Source: Parvibaculaceae bacterium (GTDB lineage Bacteria; Pseudomonadota; Alphaproteobacteria; Parvibaculales; Parvibaculaceae). From it: a stretch of DNA of 64,000 nucleotides. The stretch is taken from contig JAHBYJ010000001.1 in assembly GCA_019636015.1 (NCBI GenBank), positions 1,054,001-1,118,000 on the forward strand, in the 5' to 3' direction. Below, piece after piece: positions 1 through 8,808 of this stretch. The notes beneath the pieces were generated by a model. That model worked only from the letters and a program-made list of their open reading frames with translations. It did no database searches and had not been told where the DNA came from. Both the position numbers and the translations under genes were made by a program. Position 1 is the first letter of the stretch; each line of letters starts with the position of its first letter.

Positions 1-9
1 CGCAGCCGG

Positions 10-810
10 TCAACGGCCAAGCGCATCCCGCGCCTCATCGCCGCTCAATACGTCGAGATGAAGGGCCTGCGCGCATTGATCGAGGCAGGCGATGATGCGC
101 GTGGGCCTTTCCCCGTCCCGGTAGAAGAACAGGTTGTAGCGCGCCCCGCCCGCATTCGAGAGCGCGTCGAGCTGCCAGATTTCGCGATAGTCCGGCAGCG
201 TTTCGCTTCCATTCGTGGCAAGCCGCAGGAGGTCGAGCGCGCGCTCTCGTCTTTCGTCCTGCGTTTCGCCGCCGGTCAGGGCGAGAAAGCGGATGTCGTA
301 ACGCGGATCGAAGCCGGGCCCGTGCGACGGCGGCGTGCCTCCTGGCGGCAGGGCGAAAATGGAAACGGGATCGGCCGAGCCATGTGCCACCCAGGCTTCG
401 CCCATCACCGGCACAAGCGCCTGTCCCTCCTGTGTGCAGACGAGAACGAGCCAGCGGTCGAATGGAGGAGGCACCCGAACGGCTTTGCCCACCGGGGCGC
501 GGCTGCAGAGAAAATCCTCCGGATCCTCCGCCACGCTGAGCGCCGGCGGCCTTTCGGATATGGGCGGTGGTGCGGGCGGCACCGCGGCGTCGCTGGACGA
601 AGTAACAACGCCGGTTTCGGGCGTCAGCACGCGTGGCGGCGGCGTGGGCAGGCGGTTCTCCCGCGGGCCCGTGTCTTCGGGAAAGTCCATGCCCGCGGGG
701 ACAGGATCGCCCGGTTCCCAAACCTGCGCATCGACGGCGAAGAAGATTGTCAGTGGCAGGAAGAACAGGGCGGTGGCAAGAATCGCAATTCGCTTTGTCG
801 GTCTGTGCAT
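10..810 (-). CDS. Hypothetical secreted or membrane-anchored protein
   Basis: The 266-residue product starts with basic residues and a hydrophobic stretch at about residues 8-27 that reads as a signal peptide or single membrane anchor. Residues 30-100 are rich in proline, as expected for a flexible periplasmic linker. The C-terminal part holds several cysteines (for example LVCTQEG and ACLDQCAQ) that could form disulfides. I recognise no family and no catalytic motif. It stands alone, divergent from the small gene at 1000. The function is unknown; the reading frame itself is credible because of its codon bias and signal sequence. Confidence 0.65.
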   Translation of the reverse strand: MHRPTKRIAILATALFFLPLTIFFAVDAQVWEPGDPVPAGMDFPEDTGPRENRLPTPPPRVLTPETGVVTSSSDAAVPPAPPPISERPPALSVAEDPEDFLCSRAPVGKAVRVPPPFDRWLVLVCTQEGQALVPVMGEAWVAHGSADPVSIFALPPGGTPPSHGPGFDPRYDIRFLALTGGETQDERRERALDLLRLATNGSETLPDYREIWQLDALSNAGGARYNLFFYRDGERPTRIIACLDQCAQALHLDVLSGDEARDALGR

Positions 811-999
811 CGGTCGAGCGCCCTGTTTCTGTCGCCCTTAACCATACCGGCCTTTGCCCGCCGCCGGAAGCGTGTGGGACCCACACTGATCGACAAATCT
901 GAACATAACCCTCGTTGAGCGCGAAGCTCCCCGGGCACAATCTCTTCGCCAGAAGGATAGCAATCCTCAAGGGCAGGGCCCGCAGATGGAGTGCAGGAC

Positions 1000-1296
1000 A
1001 TGACGGACATTCTCGCTCACGGCCATACCGTTCTCGACCGGCGTTTTCATCCCGAACCCGCAGGCCGTGCGTCGGCCGGCGCCTTTGGTCGCCGCAGCTT
1101 CGGCCGCGCTTCGCCGCCGCCCGCAACCGAATTTGAAGTTGAACGCATCCTTTCACGTTGCCGCGCCCGGCGTGTGGAAGTGAACCCGGGCAGCAACGAA
1201 GGCGCGCAGCCGCGCTCGAGCGAATTGCGCGTCTATGCCGCCGCAGCCGCCAGCCTTCTCGCCTTCTGCGTCCTGTCCGTACTGCCTGTTTTCTGA
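1000..1296 (+). CDS. Small hypothetical protein with C-terminal membrane segment
   Basis: The 98-residue product has a basic, Arg-rich N-terminal two thirds and one hydrophobic segment at the very C-terminus (ELRVYAAAAASLLAFC onward), suggesting a tail-anchored inner-membrane protein. I chose the ATG at 1000; an in-frame GTG at 991 would add three residues. A strong hairpin terminator follows within 60 bases, which supports a real transcribed unit. No family was recognised. Confidence 0.5.
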   Translation: MTDILAHGHTVLDRRFHPEPAGRASAGAFGRRSFGRASPPPATEFEVERILSRCRARRVEVNPGSNEGAQPRSSELRVYAAAAASLLAFCVLSVLPVF

Positions 1297-1355
1297 GACC
1301 CATTCGAACGATCGGTGGCGGATTTCCAAACCCCCCCAGAAATTCGCTCCGGCCT

Positions 1356-1391
1356 GGCCCGTGTTCTTCGGAACACGGGCCGTTCTTTTTG
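1356..1391 (+). terminator. Rho-independent terminator
   Basis: A perfect 11-bp stem (1356-1366 with 1371-1381) closes a TTCG tetraloop and is followed by a T-rich run to 1390. It ends the small gene at 1000-1296 and points away from it on the plus strand. Confidence 0.85.
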
Positions 1392-1394
1392 TGG

Positions 1395-2717
1395 TCAGGC
1401 TTTCCGCATTGCGCAGACGAGGCTGAGAACCGGTTGGCGCTTTTCCATGCGCAGCGTCTCCGTGCCGAGCCTGCGGATCGCAAAGCCGTGCCGCGCCGCC
1501 AGGGCCGCGAGATAACCCTCCGTATGCCGGAAGCGGCGCGATGGCCCCATTTCGAAGCCGCGTTCCAGGGCTTCCTGCGAAAGCCCGTCCGATCTTTCGG
1601 TCGAAAAGACGAACCAGCCGCCGGGCAGAAGCGCCTTGTCGAGCGTGGTGAACAGGGGCGCGAGATCGCCGAGATAGATGATCGTGTCGCAGGCAATAGC
1701 GAGATCGAAAGCCTGCGGCGAGGCGCCGAGCGCACCGAGCAGGTCGCCCGCCGTCACCTTCGTGTAGAAGCCGGAGGCTTCGGCCGCCGCGCACATGCGC
1801 GGCGAGAGGTCCACGCCTTCAAGGTTCCGGCAGTGCTTCGCAAAGGCCTTTCCGGAGAGCCCGGTGCCGCAGCCGAGATCGACCGCATCGTAAGGAGCTC
1901 CGCTGCAAAAGCCGTCCGCCGCTTCCGCCGCTTCGAGAAGGATCTCCGGTCCGCGATAGCGCAGCGCCTCCACCATGTGCCCGTCATAGCGGGGCGCATA
2001 ACCGTCAAACAGCGCCCGCACATAGGCAGCACTCGCTCTTGCCGGCGCCGGCTGCGTGTCGAGTTCGGCAAGGCGAATGGCCGCGCCGCGCCGGTCCGCC
2101 GCGTCTTCGGCCTGCGAGTTGTGGAAATGTCGCGCGGCCCGCGCGCGTTCGTCGAGCGCCGCCCATATTTCGCCGAGCCGGAAATGCGCCTCCGCCCGCT
2201 GGTCCGCCTCGCGCCCATTGTCGCCGGTCGCAATGCGCAGCACGCGCTCGAAATCGGCAACGGCGCGCGCCATGTCTTCCGCCGCGATCCGCGCGGCGCC
2301 GAGCGCAAGTAGAACTTCCGCCGAGCGCCCATCGAGAAAGCTCGCCTCGTTCAGAACGTCGAGCGCCTCCTGATGGCGTTCGGTAAGGCTTAAAGCTCGC
2401 GCCAGCACCAGCATGGCGCGCGCATTGGCTTCGCCGGATTGCATCAACCCTTCGAGAAGAGCGCCCGCCCGTGCCGGCTCGCCGAGATCGATCAGACAAT
2501 GTGCCAGCGATGCGATGAGCCCTGCCGGCCAGCCCTCCTGCCCCCGTCTCGCGGCAACCCACTCCGCATGGGCGATGGCGCCTTCGCGGTCGCCTTCGGC
2601 AATGAATCTTTCCATCCGCGACAGAGGGTCCTCGCCTTCGGTGTTGCCGGGGCGCAGATTGTCTGTAAACGGAGGGTTGGCGGTAAGCCCGGGGGGTAGC
2701 GCGTCGTCGCGGGACAT
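1395..2717 (-). CDS. TPR-repeat class I SAM-dependent methyltransferase
   Basis: This 440-residue protein has two parts. Residues 35-220 are alpha-helical TPR-like repeats rich in Ala, Leu and Glu. Residues 240-440 form a class I methyltransferase: motif I VDLGCGTG at 279-286, an acidic residue after strand 2 (GVDLSPRM), and the DLAIACDTIIYLGDL and LLPGGWFVFSTE segments typical of this fold. The acceptor cannot be read from sequence; similar TPR-methyltransferases act on proteins or small molecules in the cytoplasm. A minus-strand terminator lies just upstream at 2731-2760, so it is transcribed separately from the MaoC gene. Confidence 0.85.
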   Translation of the reverse strand: MSRDDALPPGLTANPPFTDNLRPGNTEGEDPLSRMERFIAEGDREGAIAHAEWVAARRGQEGWPAGLIASLAHCLIDLGEPARAGALLEGLMQSGEANARAMLVLARALSLTERHQEALDVLNEASFLDGRSAEVLLALGAARIAAEDMARAVADFERVLRIATGDNGREADQRAEAHFRLGEIWAALDERARAARHFHNSQAEDAADRRGAAIRLAELDTQPAPARASAAYVRALFDGYAPRYDGHMVEALRYRGPEILLEAAEAADGFCSGAPYDAVDLGCGTGLSGKAFAKHCRNLEGVDLSPRMCAAAEASGFYTKVTAGDLLGALGASPQAFDLAIACDTIIYLGDLAPLFTTLDKALLPGGWFVFSTERSDGLSQEALERGFEMGPSRRFRHTEGYLAALAARHGFAIRRLGTETLRMEKRQPVLSLVCAMRKA

Positions 2718-2730
2718 GCGGGGGTCACAT

Positions 2731-2760
2731 AAAAAAAGCCGGGCGGTGGTCCCGCCCGGC
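2731..2760 (-). terminator. Rho-independent terminator of the MaoC gene
   Basis: A 9-bp perfect stem (2738-2746 with 2752-2760) is flanked on its left by seven A residues, which read as a U tract on the minus strand. It ends the transcript of the gene at 2815-3666 before the methyltransferase start at 2717. Confidence 0.8.
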
Positions 2761-2814
2761 TCGATTTATCTCTTTCCCGCCTCCCCGCGCAAGGGGTTCG
2801 CAAGGACGGCCCGA

Positions 2815-3666
2815 TCAGGCCTTCAAGGTGCACTTGCCGTTGTTGATGACAACGGCGTCGCGATCCTTCACCCGGGCCCGGAATGAAATGACGCCTTTGT
2901 CCTTCCAGATGTCGACGGTCACTGTGTCGCCGGGGAAGACCGGCGCAGAGAAACGCACATCGAACCCCGTGATCTGCGTCGGGTCGTAGCCGAGAGCGCC
3001 GGTAATGATCGCCCGGCAGCAGGTGCCATAGGTGCACAGCCCGTGCAGGATCGGCTTTGGAAAGCCCACGGCCTTGGCGAATTCGGGATCGGAGTGAAGC
3101 GGATTCCGGTCGCCCGACAGGCGATAGAGCAGCGCCTGGTCCGGCCGCGTCTCCGCGTCCACGCTCATGTCCGGCTCGCGGTCCGGCAGCTTGTGCGGTT
3201 CCGGTGCGCCCTCGCGCGGGCCGCCAAAGCCGCCATCGCCGCGCGCGAAAATGGTCGAGGTCAGCGTGCAGAGCTTGTCGCCGCCCTTCTCCCTGAGATC
3301 CGTCTCGGTCACGATGATCGCGCCCTTGCCCTCGCCCTTGTCCCAGGCGCCGACGACGCGGCTGTCCGCCAGAAGCTTCGCCGCCACCGGCAGCGGGCGA
3401 TGGAGCTTCAGCCGCTGCTCGCCATGCACCACCATCGCGTAATTGATGCCGCTGTCGCCGATCGCGCCGGCGCCCCAGGCGATCACCGTCGCAAGCGTCG
3501 GCACGGTCTTGAGGTTCTTTTCATAGACGAAGGGTAGTTCCTTCTCGTCCAGCGGATCGCGCCCGAAGCCGATGCCCAGCGCATAAAGCATGGTCTCGCG
3601 GTCGCCATAGCTGAATTCCTGGCCTTCCGCCTTCAGCGCCATCAGTTTGTCGTAGTTGATCGCCAT
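2815..3666 (-). CDS. MaoC/hydratase-2 family enoyl-CoA hydratase
   Basis: The 283 residues have the double-hotdog layout of the R-specific hydratase of peroxisomal multifunctional enzyme 2. The C-terminal half holds the hydratase-2 signature, YRLSGDRNPLH followed by FPKPILHGL, which supplies the catalytic Asp and His. It should hydrate trans-2-enoyl-CoA esters to (3R)-hydroxyacyl-CoA in the cytoplasm. The homologous eukaryotic domain acts on bile-acid and branched-chain acyl-CoAs, so a bulky substrate is plausible but inferred. It lies next to two thioesterases and near thiolase and acyl-CoA dehydrogenases, which fits beta-oxidation. Confidence 0.9.
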   Translation of the reverse strand: MAINYDKLMALKAEGQEFSYGDRETMLYALGIGFGRDPLDEKELPFVYEKNLKTVPTLATVIAWGAGAIGDSGINYAMVVHGEQRLKLHRPLPVAAKLLADSRVVGAWDKGEGKGAIIVTETDLREKGGDKLCTLTSTIFARGDGGFGGPREGAPEPHKLPDREPDMSVDAETRPDQALLYRLSGDRNPLHSDPEFAKAVGFPKPILHGLCTYGTCCRAIITGALGYDPTQITGFDVRFSAPVFPGDTVTVDIWKDKGVISFRARVKDRDAVVINNGKCTLKA

Positions 3667-3743
3667 CTCGGGCCTCCCTTGCTCATGGCCGGTGTTTCTT
3701 GGCGCCTAGGAAAGCGGTTCCGTACCGGCCGCGCAAGTCTGCG

Positions 3744-4178
3744 CTAGCGCTCGCCGAGAACTTTCCAGAGGCTCGTCGCCGTCATCATGTCCTCGTCCCC
3801 CACATTGAAGCGGCCGGAAACGAAGATGATGGCCCGGGTCTTCCGTTCGACCCGCATGTGGCACTCGACGAACTCGCCCGTTCTCGCAGGCCTCAGGAAG
3901 CTCGCCTGCATGCTGAGTGTGACGCAACCTTTCTCGGCGGCACGGTTCGCCGCATGGCCGAGAAAGGCGTCGGCGAAGGTGAGCATCATGCCCTCATGCG
4001 CCTCGCCATCTTCGTTCACGTGCCGCTCATCCACGATGAAACCGAAAATGCGCTCGCCCTCGCCGCCATCCCGCGTGAACAGGGGTCCCACATGCGCCTC
4101 GAAGGGATCGTGCAGCTCGACCGCCCGCCAGCCGGCGGGCGCGGCAACGTCGCGCGGCGAGGGAAGGGGCCTTCTCAC
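3744..4178 (-). CDS. PaaI-family hotdog thioesterase
   Basis: This 144-residue single-hotdog protein carries the PaaI/YbgC-like helix motif HEGMMLTFADA (about residues 61-71), where the acidic residue serves acyl-thioester hydrolysis. The following strands (CVTLSMQASFLRPARTGEFVE) match the family's dimer interface. It overlaps the upstream gene by four bases (ATGA), so the two thioesterases are translationally coupled and may form a heteromer or act on different chain lengths. The substrate is inferred to be an acyl- or aryl-CoA. Confidence 0.85.
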   Translation of the reverse strand: MRRPLPSPRDVAAPAGWRAVELHDPFEAHVGPLFTRDGGEGERIFGFIVDERHVNEDGEAHEGMMLTFADAFLGHAANRAAEKGCVTLSMQASFLRPARTGEFVECHMRVERKTRAIIFVSGRFNVGDEDMMTATSLWKVLGER

Positions 4179-4570
4179 CTGGTCCCCGCATCCTTGAGCG
4201 AATAGACGCCGGTCGCCGTCATCAGGATGCGGCCCGAGGCGCGAAGCTCGCCGGAGATGAAGAGCACCGTCCGCGTCGCCCGCGTCACTTCCGTCAGCCC
4301 CTCCACGATGTCACCCTTCTCGCCGGCGCTCACGAAATCGCAATTGAGGGACAGCGCGCCCACTTTCGCGCCCGGCTGCTTTTCCGCCGCCGCTTCCCGC
4401 GCGGCATCGGCCAGCATGATGGCCGCGAGCGTCATCATCATGCCGCCATGGAGCCGGTCGTCGGCATTGAGGTGATGCGCCGCGATTTCAAACCGGTAGC
4501 TGTGGCCGTCCCGCAGCACCGGCCCGGCATAGGCGCCGAAGCCGCTCGTATCGACCTGTCTGGTACTCAT
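4175..4570 (-). CDS. PaaI-family hotdog thioesterase
   Basis: The 131-residue hotdog protein has the motif LHGGMMMTLADIM-like helix (here LHGGMMMTLAAIM, about residues 40-52) and the central strand segment GALSLNCDFVSAGEKGD. In this copy the acidic residue found after TLA in its neighbour is replaced by Ala, although a nearby Asp (ADDRLH) is kept. It is the first gene of a two-gene operon with the thioesterase at 3744-4178, with ATGA overlap. It most likely hydrolyses acyl-CoA thioesters. Confidence 0.82.
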   Translation of the reverse strand: MSTRQVDTSGFGAYAGPVLRDGHSYRFEIAAHHLNADDRLHGGMMMTLAAIMLADAAREAAAEKQPGAKVGALSLNCDFVSAGEKGDIVEGLTEVTRATRTVLFISGELRASGRILMTATGVYSLKDAGTR

Positions 4571-4692
4571 GGGGGAACTTCCGGGAGGAGTGATAAGGCG
4601 AGGCTTTATCTAGACGCTGCCGCCGCCCGAGACAAGAAAGAGCCCGCCGGTAAGGGCGGGCCGAGTATCGCGAGGAATGTCTGAAGTGAAGA

Positions 4693-4747
4693 ACCCGGCG
4701 CCATCCCTGGGGTGGGGGGACCTATGAGGGGTGGGATGACGCCGGGT
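4693..4747 (-). terminator. Imperfect hairpin, possible terminator
   Basis: Eight perfect pairs (4693-4700 with 4740-4747), one mismatch, then six more pairs (4702-4707 with 4733-4738) form a long stem with a 25-base G-rich loop. On the minus strand it lies downstream of the secreted protein at 4802-5302 and is followed by a moderately T-rich stretch. The long loop makes a classical terminator uncertain. Confidence 0.35.
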
Positions 4748-4801
4748 CTTTCGAGGATCGCAGGGATGCCGGGGGGAGGCATCGCTGCAAGTCAGTACCG
4801 T

Positions 4802-5302
4802 TTAAACGTCCGGACCCGGATTCGGTTGCACGGCAATCCATTTTTCCGGGACGCCGAATTTTTCCAGCGAAGCCGCGACGGCAACAACCCGCGCCTGGGT
4901 ATCGCGCTCCACCGCCATATCGGCGGTGAGGCTCGCCGATTCGGAGGGAACCACTCGGATATCGCGAAGGCCCCGATAGGTGATTTCCTCGGCGACCGCG
5001 CGAAGCATGGTCTCGGCCTCGTCGGAAGGCGTGGTCAGGCCGGCGGGGAAATAGACGGGAAAAACGACGCGTTTGCTGTCGTTCACGCCATAGCCCGGCG
5101 AATAGGGCGCTTCCGGGTCCACGGCCGAGATAAAGACGGTCCGCTCCGACAGGCCCGGCGCGGGCTCGCCGAAGGCCGCGTCCATTACGGCGGGGCGCGG
5201 CAGAGGAAGCGGATCGGACGCCGATGCCGTCTGCGCGGTCAGCGCCGCGCCAATGGCGGTGGTGAGGCTCAGGGCCGTGACGATCATCAGATGCTTCTTC
5301 AT
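4802..5302 (-). CDS. Secreted protein with OmpA-like C-terminal domain
   Basis: The 166-residue product starts with a clear signal peptide (MKKHLMIVTALSL onward, cleavage likely near ASA-SD at residue 28). Residues 75-166 resemble an OmpA-type peptidoglycan-associated fold: a beta strand (RRVVFPVYF-like), a helix, and a helix of the type QARVVAVAASLEKFGVP followed by a final strand. The canonical peptidoglycan-binding Asp/Arg pair is not obvious, so binding may be lost. It is monocistronic and probably periplasmic. Confidence 0.6.
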   Translation of the reverse strand: MKKHLMIVTALSLTTAIGAALTAQTASASDPLPLPRPAVMDAAFGEPAPGLSERTVFISAVDPEAPYSPGYGVNDSKRVVFPVYFPAGLTTPSDEAETMLRAVAEEITYRGLRDIRVVPSESASLTADMAVERDTQARVVAVAASLEKFGVPEKWIAVQPNPGPDV

Positions 5303-5670
5303 CTTCGTTCCCCTTTTTCCGGGTCGCCTTGCGGGCTTTGGCCGGCACGAGGCCGGTCTTCCATGCTGACAAGATGGGGGGCGAATGTGACCCGATGCGG
5401 GTGAGCAACGGGCGGTTACGGGGAAATTTCAGGGCAAGATTGCGGCATTCCACAGCCCGGAATTGTGCCGCCCTTTGTTCAAATCCGCACAGCAGCTCCG
5501 CTCCTCCGCTACGGAAATGGACCGAGATTCCGCTTTGTCCGGGCAGGGCCTGCGTTTAAGGTGCGGCCCAAAGTGCCGGGGGCCCGTTGGGTAAAGGCGG
5601 TGAACGCCGCGCCGGACACGAACCAACCGGGCATTAAAAAGCCAGTTTTCAACCCGTCGGGAGACCGTCC
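5303..5670. other. Intergenic region, 368 bp
   Basis: This spacer separates the divergent secreted-protein and thiolase genes and must hold both promoters. I see an imperfect inverted repeat at about 5442-5471 (GCGGCATTCC facing GGAA and TGCCGC) but no convincing -35/-10 pair and no coding frame with native codon bias. A GGGAGA ribosome-binding site sits just before the thiolase ATG. Confidence 0.4.
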
Positions 5671-6891
5671 ATGTCCAGAGAAGCAGTCATCGTCTCGACC
5701 GCCCGTACCGGCCTTGCCAAGGCTGGCCGCGGCGGCTTCAACAACACCCATGGCGCCGCCATGGCCGGCCACGCGATCAAGCACGCGATAGAGCGCGCGA
5801 AGATCGACCCGGCCCAGGTCGAAGACGTCATCATGGGCTGCGGCGCGCCTGAAGGTGCGACCGGCATGAATATCGGCCGCCTCTCGGCCATCTGGGCGGG
5901 CTGCCCCGTCACCACCTCGGGCACCACGGTCAACCGCTTCTGCTCCTCGGGCCTCCAGACGGTCGCCATGGCTGCCGGCCGCATCGTCAATGAAGGCGTG
6001 CCGGTCGCGATCGGCGCCGGTGTCGAATCCATCTCGCTCGTCCAGATGGGCGGTCAGAACTACAATCGTCTGACCGAAGAAAAGCTCATGCAGGAAAAGC
6101 CCGAGCTTTGGATGGCGATGATCGAGACCGCCGAAATCGTCGCCGAGCGCTACAACGTCTCGCGCGAATATCAGGACGAGTATTCGCTCCGCAGCCAGCA
6201 GCGCATCGCCGCTGCGCAGCAGAACGGCATCTTCAAGGACGAAATCGTCCCGATGCAGACCAAGATGAAGGTCGTGAACAAGGAAACCGGCGAAGAGTCG
6301 CTTGTCGACTATGTGGTCGAAAAGGACGAGTGCAACCGCCCGGAAACGACGCTTGAGTCGCTCCTCTCGCTGAAGCCCGTCTTCAAGAACGGCCAGAAGG
6401 TGAAGGAAGGCAAGTACATCACCGCCGGCAACGCCTCGCAGCTTTCGGACGGCGCCGCCGCCGTCGTGCTGATGGAGCGCAAGGAAGCCGAAAAGAACGG
6501 CTCTGACATTCTCGGCGTCTTCCGCGGCTTCGCCGTCGCCGGTTGCGAGCCCGACGAAATGGGCATCGGCCCTGTCTTCGCCGTGCCGCGCCTTCTCGAG
6601 CGCCACGGCCTCAAGATCGACGATATCGACCTCTGGGAACTCAACGAAGCCTTCGCGAGCCAGTGCCTCTACAGCCGCGACCGCCTCGGCATCGACCCGG
6701 AAAAGTACAACGTCAATGGCGGCTCCATCGCCATCGGCCACCCCTTCGGCATGACCGGCGCGCGCTGCACCGGCCACATCCTGCTCGAAGGCCGCCGCCG
6801 CAAGCAGGCCGGCCAGAACGTGAAATACGGTGTGGTCACCATGTGCATCGGTGGCGGCATGGGCGCCGCCGGTCTCTTCGAATTCGCGTAA
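5671..6891 (+). CDS. Acetyl-CoA C-acyltransferase (thiolase)
   Basis: The 406-residue enzyme is a full-length thiolase II family member. The nucleophile is in [12 protein letters not shown] (Cys near residue 91), and the C-terminal half holds NEAFASQ, the [19 protein letters not shown] loop with the catalytic His, and the second active cysteine in [13 protein letters not shown]. It cleaves 3-ketoacyl-CoA with CoA to acetyl-CoA and a shortened acyl-CoA, or runs in reverse. A strong terminator follows, so it is monocistronic. The surrounding hydratase and dehydrogenase genes favour a beta-oxidation role over polyhydroxybutyrate synthesis. Confidence 0.95.
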   Translation: MSREAVIVSTARTGLAKAGRGGFNNTHGAAMAGHAIKHAIERAKIDPAQVEDVIMGCGAPEGATGMNIGRLSAIWAGCPVTTSGTTVNRFCSSGLQTVAMAAGRIVNEGVPVAIGAGVESISLVQMGGQNYNRLTEEKLMQEKPELWMAMIETAEIVAERYNVSREYQDEYSLRSQQRIAAAQQNGIFKDEIVPMQTKMKVVNKETGEESLVDYVVEKDECNRPETTLESLLSLKPVFKNGQKVKEGKYITAGNASQLSDGAAAVVLMERKEAEKNGSDILGVFRGFAVAGCEPDEMGIGPVFAVPRLLERHGLKIDDIDLWELNEAFASQCLYSRDRLGIDPEKYNVNGGSIAIGHPFGMTGARCTGHILLEGRRRKQAGQNVKYGVVTMCIGGGMGAAGLFEFA

Positions 6892-6916
6892 TCCGATCGG
6901 CCGATAAAATCCTGAA

Positions 6917-6950
6917 GGCCCGTGGAGAAATCCACGGGCCTTTTTTCTTT
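6917..6950 (+). terminator. Rho-independent terminator after thiolase
   Basis: A perfect 10-bp stem (6917-6926 with 6931-6940) with a GAAA tetraloop is followed directly by a T-rich run. It lies 26 bases after the thiolase stop codon. Confidence 0.92.
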
Positions 6951-7002
6951 TGTGATGCTCTTTAGCCGGTTTGTTGCTCTGTTGGCTTTCAGCAAACACA
7001 GG

Positions 7003-7092
7003 CGTCATCCCGGCACTTGTTGCCGGGACCCAATCCACGTCACCATGCGACAAACGGCCAATGGATCCCGGGAATCAATCCCGGGATGACAT
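7003..7092. repeat. Interspersed palindromic repeat, family A, paired copies
   Basis: Two GTCATCCCGG-type units face each other: the left arm starts at 7004 and folds with TGCCGGGAC just after it, and the right arm (7063-7090) is its inverted partner ending in CCGGGATGAC. Each arm is a hairpin and the pair is also an outer inverted repeat, like REP/BIME elements. Related units lie at 23218 and 40786. Confidence 0.8.
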
Positions 7093-7146
7093 GCGTATGT
7101 TCGGTAAGGCGGCGTACGGCGGTCGGTAATCGGGAGGAAAAAATAC

Positions 7147-7587
7147 ATGCGCCACTTCGACGATTTCGTGCTCGGCGAGCGCCACGACATTCCCGCGCGC
7201 TATGAACTCACGAAAGATGAGATCGTCTCATTCGCCACGAAATGGGACCCGCAGCCCTTCCACGTCGATGAAGCGGCCGCCGCGAAATCCGTCTACGGGA
7301 CGTTGACGGCCTGCGGTACGCATGTGCAGGCGATCGTCCTCTGGCTCGCCTCGCGGCTTCCCGAGGAGACGGCGGTGATCGGCGCGCTCGGCTATGACGA
7401 AGTGCGCTTCCACAAGGCGGCGAAGATGGGCGACACGCTCCGTCTCGTCATCGAATGTATCGAGACGAAGCCCTCCTCCTCGAAGCCCGACCGTGGCGTC
7501 GTGAAGAACCGGCACATTCTCCTGAACCAGAACGACGAAACGGTCTTCACCCAGACGACGACGCTCTTGATTGCGCGGAAGAGTTAA
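7147..7587 (+). CDS. MaoC-family dehydratase
   Basis: The 146-residue single-hotdog protein has the MaoC-like N-terminal segment MRHFDDFVLGER and the conserved FATKWDPQPFHVDEAAA (about residues 32-48), which matches the catalytic Asp/His region of R-specific enoyl-CoA hydratases. Next comes GTLTACGTHVQAI, where family members usually have G-x-x-A-x-G. It should hydrate short enoyl-CoA esters. A GGGAGGAA ribosome-binding site precedes the ATG. It converges on the acyl-CoA dehydrogenase gene, overlapping by four bases at the 3' ends. Confidence 0.88.
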   Translation: MRHFDDFVLGERHDIPARYELTKDEIVSFATKWDPQPFHVDEAAAAKSVYGTLTACGTHVQAIVLWLASRLPEETAVIGALGYDEVRFHKAAKMGDTLRLVIECIETKPSSSKPDRGVVKNRHILLNQNDETVFTQTTTLLIARKS

Positions 7588-8786
7588 AGCCCCAGCACCA
7601 GCTTCGCCATGATGCCGCGCTGAACCTCGTTCGAGCCGCCATAGATGGAAGCGGCGCGGTTGTTGAGATAGGTCGGCATGAAGACCATGCCTTCCTTCGG
7701 GCCGATGGGTTCGACATTCGATCCCGGCATGCGCGCGTCATGCTGGTCGACGCTTGCATAGAAGCCGATCGTCTCGATGGCGATTTCGTCGAGCCGCTGG
7801 CGCATCTCCGTGCCGCGCGTCTTGAGCATCGAGGAGGCGGGGCCGGGGTTCTTGCCGCCCGCAAGCTCCGCCATCACGCGATGCTCGGTCATCTCCATCG
7901 CCTTCACTTCAATGGCCGCTTCCGCGATCTTGCGCGCGAAGCTCTCGTCGTCGATGAGGCGCTTGCCGTCGCCCGCGCGTTCGCTCGCGGCAACCTCGCG
8001 GATCTTCTCGATGCCGACTTCGAGCGATGCCGCAAAGGCGCCGCCGCGTTCGAATTCGAGAAGATATTTGGCGACCGTCCAGCCGTCGTTTTCCTCGCCC
8101 ACGCGGTTCTTCTTCGGCACGCGCACATCGTCGAAGAAAACCTGGTTCACCTCGTGTTCGCCCGCCAGCGTGATGATCGGCTCCACCTTGATGCCGGGCG
8201 TATTCATGTCGAGCAGCAGGAAGGTGATGCCTTGTTGGGGCTTCCCCGAATTGTCGGTGCGCACGAGGCAGAACATCATGTTCGCGAAATGCGCATGCGT
8301 GGTCCAGATCTTGGTGCCGTTCAGCACATAGTCGTCGCCATCGCTCACCGCCTTCAGTTGCAGCGAGGCGAGGTCCGATCCCGCGCCCGGCTCCGAATAG
8401 CCCTGGCACCAGTAATCCTCGCCGGAAAGAATCCGCGGCAGGTAATAGTCCTTCTGCTCCTTCGTGCCGAACTTCATGAGCATCGGCCCGCACATGCGAA
8501 GCCCCATCGGCGAAAGACCCGGCGTGCCGTAGCGTGTGCATTCGGACGCCCAGATATATTTCTGCATCTCGCTCCAGCCCGTGCCGCCATATTCGACCGG
8601 CCAGCTCGGCGCCACCCATCCCTTCCTGTAGAGAATTTTCTGCCAGGCGAGATTCCACTCCTTGTCCGTGAAGACGGAAGTGGTGAGGCTGCCCGCGTTC
8701 GCAAGCTCCGGCGTCAGGTTTCCGTCGAGAAAGGCGCGTACTTCGTCGCGAAAGGCGGCATCCGCGGGCGTGAGATCGAGATTCAT
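7584..8786 (-). CDS. Acyl-CoA dehydrogenase
   Basis: I place the start at the ATG at 8786, which gives 400 residues beginning MNLDLTPADAAFRDEV, the usual acyl-CoA dehydrogenase N-terminus; upstream in-frame sequence is not family-like. Three domains are visible: the N-terminal helices with SWPVEYGGTGWS, the beta domain WCQGYSEPGAGSDLAS with KIWTTHAHFANMM, and a C-terminal helical domain ending in GGSNEVQRGIMAKLVLGL. It oxidises acyl-CoA to enoyl-CoA, passing electrons to ETF. It closely resembles the paralogue at 10567-11775, including 154 bp at about 93 percent DNA identity. Confidence 0.94.
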   Translation of the reverse strand: MNLDLTPADAAFRDEVRAFLDGNLTPELANAGSLTTSVFTDKEWNLAWQKILYRKGWVAPSWPVEYGGTGWSEMQKYIWASECTRYGTPGLSPMGLRMCGPMLMKFGTKEQKDYYLPRILSGEDYWCQGYSEPGAGSDLASLQLKAVSDGDDYVLNGTKIWTTHAHFANMMFCLVRTDNSGKPQQGITFLLLDMNTPGIKVEPIITLAGEHEVNQVFFDDVRVPKKNRVGEENDGWTVAKYLLEFERGGAFAASLEVGIEKIREVAASERAGDGKRLIDDESFARKIAEAAIEVKAMEMTEHRVMAELAGGKNPGPASSMLKTRGTEMRQRLDEIAIETIGFYASVDQHDARMPGSNVEPIGPKEGMVFMPTYLNNRAASIYGGSNEVQRGIMAKLVLGL

Positions 8787-8808
8787 TTTTCTTCTTCTGC
8801 TTGGTTGG

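Noticed and set aside
5509..7053. A 514-codon minus-strand frame opposite the thiolase gene
   Set aside because: Composition is Asp/His/Ala-rich shadow sequence; the plus strand encodes a complete thiolase with all active-site motifs.
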